NCBI RefSeq assembly: GCF_043789415.1
Contig: NZ_JBDLLW010000001.1
Location: forward strand, 1,550,001 to 1,614,000
Direction: 5' to 3'
Length of the DNA: 64,000 nt
DNA from: Renibacterium sp043789415
Lineage (GTDB): Bacteria > Actinomycetota > Actinomycetes > Actinomycetales > Micrococcaceae
Shown in pieces: positions 59,658 through 64,000 of this stretch. How positions within the stretch are numbered: the stretch's first letter is position 1; each line of letters opens with the position of its first letter. Position numbers and translations under genes: made by a program. The notes below the pieces were generated by a model, which was not told where the DNA came from, searched no databases, and worked only from the letters and a program-made list of their open reading frames with translations.

Positions 59658-60773
59658 ATGAGCAGCGCCGAGCACTGGGCCAACCGCGCGGCGAGCGCGG
59701 CAGCCGCCGTCAATAAGCGCTTCGGACACCGTCTGCTGGGCCTACCGGGCACCTGGCTGGGAAACATCTCCAGTCCGCCGCGCTGCGGTGTGGAATGGCA
59801 CTACTGGTGGCAGGCGCACTACCTGGACTGCCTGGTGGATTCAGGCTGGCGAGAACTTTCCCACCGCAGCCGGCCGGTGGAGCAGCCCTCCGAGCCCTCC
59901 GGTGAGGCCGTCGTCGAGCTTGAGCTCACCTTGAAACGCATCAAGGCCATGCCCCGTAGCATCCGGCTGCGCAATTTCCTGCGCTTCAGCAATAGTTATT
60001 TCGACGATATGGCCTGGCTGGCGCTGGCAGCTGAGCGAGCCAATGAACTAACTCAACGGGTCGATGGCCAGGCGTTGCCCCAGCTGCGAAGTCTCCGGAA
60101 AAGCTTGCGGGCGCAGCTTCGGAGCGCGCTCAGCCCGGATCTCGGCGGCGGGATGTTCTGGTCCAAGCAACGGGATTACAAGAACACCGCGATCAACGGG
60201 CCGGGGGCCCTGTACTTCGGACGAATCGGAGACCAGAAGCGGGCTCAGCAAGTGCTGGACTGGATGAAGCACGCTCTCTGGGACCCGCAACGCCAGCTCT
60301 TTATTGACGGAATCCATCTGCGGGCCAGCGGCCCGGAGCGGGAAGAGAACCTCTGGACCTACAACCAGGGACCGGTGCTGAGCGCTCTGCTCAGCCGACC
60401 GACCGCTGAGAATCTGTCGATTGCGGAGGCTCTGATTCACGGCGTCAAACGAGGCCTGCTGAGGGACGGCGCCCTCGTGCTGCACGGCAGCGGCGACCTA
60501 GGACTGTTCACCGGGATACTGGTGCGGTATCTATCGCTCGCTGCGAGTGATGCCGCTCTGCCACCGGCCAGCCGGGAGACTGCCCGTCAGCTGGTCTTCG
60601 CAACCGCTGAAGCACTGTGGGCTTCACGCTCCACCGGCGGGCCCTTGGTGTTCACCCGGGATTCAGCGCTCAACGCTGATCAGGCGTATCCACCGGGGAC
60701 TCCGATCGAGCTATCGAGTCAGCTACAGGCTTGGATGATTTTCGAAGCAGCGTATCGGCTCGCTTCGGCCTGA
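59658..60773 (+). CDS. GH76-type alpha-1,6-mannanase-like protein
   Basis: The protein has 371 residues. SNSYFDDMAWLALAAERANE (~113-132) contains the Asp-Asp pair that is catalytic in GH76, and NTAINGPGALYFGRIGD (~175-191) and NLWTYNQGPVL are further family marks. There is no signal peptide, so it acts in the cytoplasm or is not exported by Sec. TAAGGT (59646-59651) lies 6 nt before the ATG. The last 104 bases overlap the convergent PAP2 gene. Confidence 0.88.
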   Translation: MSSAEHWANRAASAAAAVNKRFGHRLLGLPGTWLGNISSPPRCGVEWHYWWQAHYLDCLVDSGWRELSHRSRPVEQPSEPSGEAVVELELTLKRIKAMPRSIRLRNFLRFSNSYFDDMAWLALAAERANELTQRVDGQALPQLRSLRKSLRAQLRSALSPDLGGGMFWSKQRDYKNTAINGPGALYFGRIGDQKRAQQVLDWMKHALWDPQRQLFIDGIHLRASGPEREENLWTYNQGPVLSALLSRPTAENLSIAEALIHGVKRGLLRDGALVLHGSGDLGLFTGILVRYLSLAASDAALPPASRETARQLVFATAEALWASRSTGGPLVFTRDSALNADQAYPPGTPIELSSQLQAWMIFEAAYRLASA

Positions 60774-61461
60774 AGACATCCGCGAGAATCACCAAGCCAA
60801 GGAAAACCAGGGCCACCGAGAGCGAGGCACTCACATCGCTCAACCAGTGATAGCCCAGGTAGAGCCTGCTGAGTGCGACCAGTCCGATGGTGACCAGCGC
60901 GGCCAGCAGCCAGAGCACGAGCTTGCCACTGCGGTAACTTCTGCTGAGCAGAAGATAGCCCAGCACCAGGATGAAGATCGCCATCCCCAGGGTGTGCCCG
61001 GAAGGGAACGAAAAAGAGTGATTGACGCCGGTTGCCATATCGGCGAGCGGTGGCCGACGCCGCCCCACGATGTGCTTGATGATGTTGGAGCTCGCTGCGC
61101 CGAGCGCCATAGCGCCCACCCAGAGGGTCGGCCGCCACCATTCCCGACGGATCAGGAACCACAAGCCAGCGGAGATCAGCACGATACTCGCGAGCCAAGG
61201 AGGAGAAGCCAGGGTGCTGATGATCGCGAAGAAGATGGTCCAACCGTGGTTGCGCTGCCGCAGCAGATCCTGGAAGACCGGTCGATCCAGGGCAGCCAGC
61301 CCGGCGTTCGCGTGAACCATGGAATAGATCAGGGTGAATCCGACAATGCCCAGCAGCAAGAGCACCCCGCTGAGAATGAGCAGGCCTCGTCGATGTTGCG
61401 TGGGCAGCACGGCTACTGGCGCAGAATTCACCTGGTTATCTTGCCCGAGAAAGCTGAGCAA
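60670..61461 (-). CDS. PAP2-family membrane phosphatase
   Basis: The protein has 263 residues and six helices. The three phosphatase motifs are intact: KHIVGRRRPP (motif 1), PSGHT (motif 2) and SRLYLGYHWLSDV (motif 3). It acts on lipid phosphates, for example undecaprenyl diphosphate or phosphatidic acid, at the outer membrane face. TTG 61461 has GGGGGA 8 nt upstream. The C-terminal 34 codons lie antisense to the end of the GH76 gene. Confidence 0.9.
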   Translation of the reverse strand: MLSFLGQDNQVNSAPVAVLPTQHRRGLLILSGVLLLLGIVGFTLIYSMVHANAGLAALDRPVFQDLLRQRNHGWTIFFAIISTLASPPWLASIVLISAGLWFLIRREWWRPTLWVGAMALGAASSNIIKHIVGRRRPPLADMATGVNHSFSFPSGHTLGMAIFILVLGYLLLSRSYRSGKLVLWLLAALVTIGLVALSRLYLGYHWLSDVSASLSVALVFLGLVILADVFRPKRADTLLRKSSKPVADSIARSESPVDTPDQR

Positions 61462-61490
61462 GTGCTGTGTCCCCCGGTATCGAGTGAGGT

Positions 61491-62081
61491 TTAGGGCTTG
61501 GCTTTCTGGGGATAGGGCGTCTCATGCCGAGAGAGCATCTCGACGAAACTGGCAATCCTGCGTTGCCTCGCGATCGGCGTCTTGAGCTGGCTGAGCCTGA
61601 AGTAGAGGGCGAACCTGTTCTGCGCGGTGAGCACCTGAAGCATTTTCTGCGCCTCGGGATTGGCGCTGATCGCCGCGAGCAGATCCTCGGGCAGACTGGC
61701 ATCGCTCTGCCGAGCATAGGCCATTTCCCAGCGCCCATCGGCTTTCGCTGCCTGTACCGCGGCCAAGCCGGCCGGGAACATCCTTCCTTCTTGCTCGAGC
61801 CTGGCCACGATCTCGGTGTTACGCACCGACCAGCTGCTCTTGGGTCCGCGCGGCGTCCAGCGCTGGAAGAAGCTCTGCTCGTCCCGACGTCGTACTTGGC
61901 CGTCGATCCAGCCGAAGCAGAGTGCTTCATTCAGCGCCAGATCGTAGGTGACCTCGGTGACCTGGCCGCCCTTTTTGTGGTGAACCAGCCATACTCCGCG
62001 GCTGCTCTGGTGGTTCTCGACGAGCCAATCCCGCCACTGAGCGGCGTTCTTGAGCAGCAGTTCCGGGAGTTCGATAGCCAT
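61491..62081 (-). CDS. YdeI/OmpD-associated family protein
   Basis: The protein has 196 residues. SSRGVWLVHHKKGGQVTEVT and ALCFGWIDGQVRRRDEQSFF, followed by RWTPRGPKSSWS, are the YdeI/OmpD-associated (DUF1905-related) pattern. The C-terminal half (AISANPEAQKMLQVLTAQNR) is the usual helical part. Proteins of this family are cytoplasmic; some are linked to bacteriocin or peptide resistance, but the mechanism is unknown. ATG 62081 is set by TAGCAT ending 6 nt upstream. A 19-bp mirrored element lies between it and the NUDIX gene. Confidence 0.87.
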   Translation of the reverse strand: MAIELPELLLKNAAQWRDWLVENHQSSRGVWLVHHKKGGQVTEVTYDLALNEALCFGWIDGQVRRRDEQSFFQRWTPRGPKSSWSVRNTEIVARLEQEGRMFPAGLAAVQAAKADGRWEMAYARQSDASLPEDLLAAISANPEAQKMLQVLTAQNRFALYFRLSQLKTPIARQRRIASFVEMLSRHETPYPQKAKP

Positions 62082-62113
62082 CAACCTATGCTAGCCGGGC
62101 CCGCTGCCCGCAT

Positions 62114-62170
62114 CGAGTGTGCAGATCTACACGTTAAAACACCCTCAAAAGGTGTAGATCTGCACACTCG
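62114..62170. promoter_or_regulatory. 19-bp mirrored element between divergent genes
   Basis: CGAGTGTGCAGATCTACAC (62114-62132) is the exact reverse complement of 62152-62170; the loop is 19 nt. Each arm contains a near-palindrome GTGCAGATCTACAC/GTGTAGATCTGCAC, so it can be read as two copies of a 14-bp operator 38 bp apart. Confidence 0.65.
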
Positions 62171-62229
62171 GCGGAGGGTCGGGGTGCGAGCGTTCAGACT
62201 TCCGGGGCAATTTCCGGTAGAACTGAATC

Positions 62230-62772
62230 ATGAGCGTACGCACCCCCGACCCTTATCCCGGCTGGCTTTCCGAAGACGATCTCCACGAAGCGCGGAACCG
62301 CTTGCCGATGGTCTATGTCGAAGCCGTACCGGTGCGGCTCGACCCGCTGGGCTACGTCAATGAGATCGGCTTGCTGTTGCAGGCGGATGAAGACGGCAGC
62401 ATGATTCGCACCCTGGTCTCCGGGCGCGTGCTCTACCGGGAGACCATCAGGGCGGCTCTGCTGCGCCATATCGAGAAGGACCTCGGCCCGCTGGCTTTTC
62501 CGCTGCTGCCGATCAGCCCGGTGCCCTTCACCGTGGCCGAGTACTTCCCGGCCCCCTCGCAAACCAGCTTCACCGACGAACGGCAGCACGCCGTCGCCCT
62601 GGTTTATATCGTCCCGGTGACCGGCGAATGCAGCCCGCGCCAGGATGCTCTGGAACTCACCTGGATGACCCCACAGGAGGTGCTCAGCCCCGGTGTGCAG
62701 GCGGAGTTCGACGGCGGTCGCGGCGAGCTGGTGCGCCAGGCACTGGCCTACGCCGGCATCGCGAGTCAGTGA
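62230..62772 (+). CDS. NUDIX-like protein (DUF4916)
   Basis: The protein has 180 residues and the DUF4916 signature: DPYPGWLSEDDLHEARNRLP then YVEAVPVRLD at the N-terminus, GRVLYRETIRAALLRHIEKD in the middle (the altered NUDIX-box helix), and HAVALVYIVPVTGECSPRQD. The NUDIX box lacks the full REx2EE set, so hydrolase activity is not assured. TAGAAC lies 6 nt before the ATG, one base short of TANNNT. The family is actinobacterial and uncharacterised. Confidence 0.85.
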   Translation: MSVRTPDPYPGWLSEDDLHEARNRLPMVYVEAVPVRLDPLGYVNEIGLLLQADEDGSMIRTLVSGRVLYRETIRAALLRHIEKDLGPLAFPLLPISPVPFTVAEYFPAPSQTSFTDERQHAVALVYIVPVTGECSPRQDALELTWMTPQEVLSPGVQAEFDGGRGELVRQALAYAGIASQ

Positions 62773-62773
62773 G

Positions 62774-64000
62774 TCACTTCTTCCGCAATACCCAGATCGT
62801 GCCACCGGTTCCCAGCCCGGCACCGGCCAGCAAGACCCCCGCCCCTAGCACGACCCAGAGCCAAAGTGGCCAGCCCGTCTCTGAAACCTCCTGCTGATCG
62901 ACCCAGGGAACCGTAGCCTGACCCAGCATCGGCAACTTGTTCGAAGAAGGTTTCTGCGGTGGCTTCTTCGCGGCTGCATCGGGCGGGCAGGCGGTCTGCT
63001 GGGCCTTCTGCTTCGTGTTCCCCTGCTGAGTCTCGCCTTGTTTGCCCTTCTCGGAGGACGCAGCAGCGGGAGCATCACCGACCAGAACGGTGAGGGTCTG
63101 GTGATCGCTCACCCGCTCGCCGCCGGAGAGCACAGCGGATTGAGTCATGCTGAGCCGGTAGATCCCGGGTGCACTGAAGGCCCAATTGCCGTGGGCGTGG
63201 GTGCCCAGCGGGATCTGATAACTGCCGCCAGCGCTGAGCACCTGGATCGGCGAGCCGAAGGCACTCAGCTCGAAGATGTGCACTTGTCCCGGGCCATTTA
63301 CTGCATCCAAGGTCCAGCTGACCGGACTGGAGACCTGCCCTAGGCCGAGTTCTTCGGTGTTCCAGCCCAGCCAGACCAGACCGGGTCGTTGGGTCTGCGG
63401 GATCTGGTAGACCTGGCTACCAGCCGCCCCGAGGAAGTCGAAGGCACCCCCCGGCAGGGTGATCTTGGCTTCTGGCTTCAGCTTGATCACGGTATCGGAG
63501 GGCTCGCGCCACTGCACCGCGCTCGAGGTGCCATCCTTGATCTGGGATCGCAGCTTGCCGTCGACGATCCGGCTGGCGAAGTCGACGTGCCCTTGATCGA
63601 GGACCACGGCTCCCGGCGGCAGTGCCTGAGCAGCACCCCCGGCGTCCCCGGCCAGGCAAGCCAGCGGCGGCTGCGGCTTCGATCCGCCCGGAGCGGCCGC
63701 GGAAGGACCGGAGGAATCGGCTGTTTTGATCGACTTCGGCAGACCGTGCACCTTTTCACCGGCGAAGCATCGCGCCGGATCGACCCCGCTCGGATCAATG
63801 TGCTCGCCGACCACCCAGGTCACCGTGAAATCGCTGCTCTGGCCGTTTGCCGCACTCCGGTGGAAAGCCGTGCAATACACCCCGGGCGTCGAGAAGGCCC
63901 AAGAGCCGTGCTGATGAACTCCCGCCGGAATAGTGAACTGATTGACTCCGCTGGCAGAGTTGAATTTGATCTCAGCCTGCCCCAGATCACTGAGCTGATA
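62774..64000 (-). CDS. Choice-of-anchor M surface protein (5' truncated)
   Basis: The frame is open to the window edge; the start lies outside. Two copies of the choice-of-anchor M domain are seen: one with GVHQHGSWAFSTPGVYCTAF near the edge, and one with GTHAHGNWAFSAPGIYRLSM followed by ADSVLSGGERVSD-like strands. A Lys/Gln/Pro-rich linker leads to a C-terminal helix (LWLWVVLGAGVLLAGAGLGT) and RKK. These domains belong to surface proteins that accompany an anchored-repeat ABC transporter for metal uptake in actinobacteria. The His-x-His in each repeat may bind metal. Confidence 0.85.
   Translation of the reverse strand, partial: YQLSDLGQAEIKFNSASGVNQFTIPAGVHQHGSWAFSTPGVYCTAFHRSAANGQSSDFTVTWVVGEHIDPSGVDPARCFAGEKVHGLPKSIKTADSSGPSAAAPGGSKPQPPLACLAGDAGGAAQALPPGAVVLDQGHVDFASRIVDGKLRSQIKDGTSSAVQWREPSDTVIKLKPEAKITLPGGAFDFLGAAGSQVYQIPQTQRPGLVWLGWNTEELGLGQVSSPVSWTLDAVNGPGQVHIFELSAFGSPIQVLSAGGSYQIPLGTHAHGNWAFSAPGIYRLSMTQSAVLSGGERVSDHQTLTVLVGDAPAAASSEKGKQGETQQGNTKQKAQQTACPPDAAAKKPPQKPSSNKLPMLGQATVPWVDQQEVSETGWPLWLWVVLGAGVLLAGAGLGTGGTIWVLRKK

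Overview
The window reads as chromosome from a high-GC Gram-positive actinobacterium, most likely family Micrococcaceae (Arthrobacter/Renibacterium-like). The grounds are the GTP-type PEP carboxykinase, cell-wall sorting signals of LPXTG and LAXTG type, a c-di-AMP (ydaO-type) riboswitch in front of a lysozyme-like secreted protein, CRP/GlxR-type sites, and many start codons that appear to be leaderless (a TANNNT -10 box exactly 6 nt before the start codon). The genus is inference.

Layout. 1-5430: end of a wall-anchored 5'-nucleotidase, an FAD/NAD oxidoreductase, a prolyl oligopeptidase and a GNAT acetyltransferase. 5539-7131: tRNA-Ser(GCT) carrying a small AT-richer island, bounded by a duplicated tRNA 3' end, that holds one DUF3800 gene behind several strong RNA hairpins. 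7341-14192: a small membrane protein, an NlpC/P60-like protein, a secreted propeller/ricin-lectin protein and a large wall-anchored TAP-type hydrolase. 14546-22032: a RecQ helicase fused to a phosphoribosyltransferase-like tail, phosphomannomutase, an unknown protein, a HIT-like protein, pckG with a regulatory double palindrome, and tRNA-Arg(ACG). 22235-26818: a flavin disulfide oxidoreductase, then a copper operon (Met/His-rich membrane protein, CopC, PCu(A)C chaperone, Tat-exported DyP peroxidase). 26986-30399: a TetR-controlled YhgE/Pip exporter operon. 30384-38924: EamA/LysR pair, SixA, a winged-helix regulator with a rich upstream region, a two-component system with a divergent membrane protein, and an MFS/MarR pair. 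38978-42433: riboswitch-controlled lysozyme-like protein, a Pro/Gln-rich membrane protein, GNAT, upp and tadA. 42555-48563: tRNA-Ser(CGA), a small membrane protein, an esterase, a secreted protein with the look of an aerolysin-type pore former, a GNAT, an LAXTG surface protein, and a second copper pair (Met/His-rich protein plus YcnI). 48762-64000: DUF4232 lipoprotein, Lhr helicase with Nei glycosylase and a pseudouridine synthase, DUF1684, an acyl-CoA dehydrogenase/SDR operon, GH76, PAP2, a YdeI-like protein, a NUDIX protein and a truncated choice-of-anchor M surface protein.

Themes. Copper handling is split over two loci that share a paralogous membrane protein. Wall and surface proteins recur (three sorting signals plus one membrane-anchored surface protein). 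Regulation is unusually legible from sequence: a riboswitch, several palindromes inside promoters, direct repeats two helical turns apart, and back-to-back divergent leaderless promoters. The most interesting accessory element is the DUF3800 island with its structured leader; the aerolysin-like secreted protein and the 19-bp mirrored operator at 62114-62170 come next. No CRISPR array, integrase, transposase or replication origin was seen.
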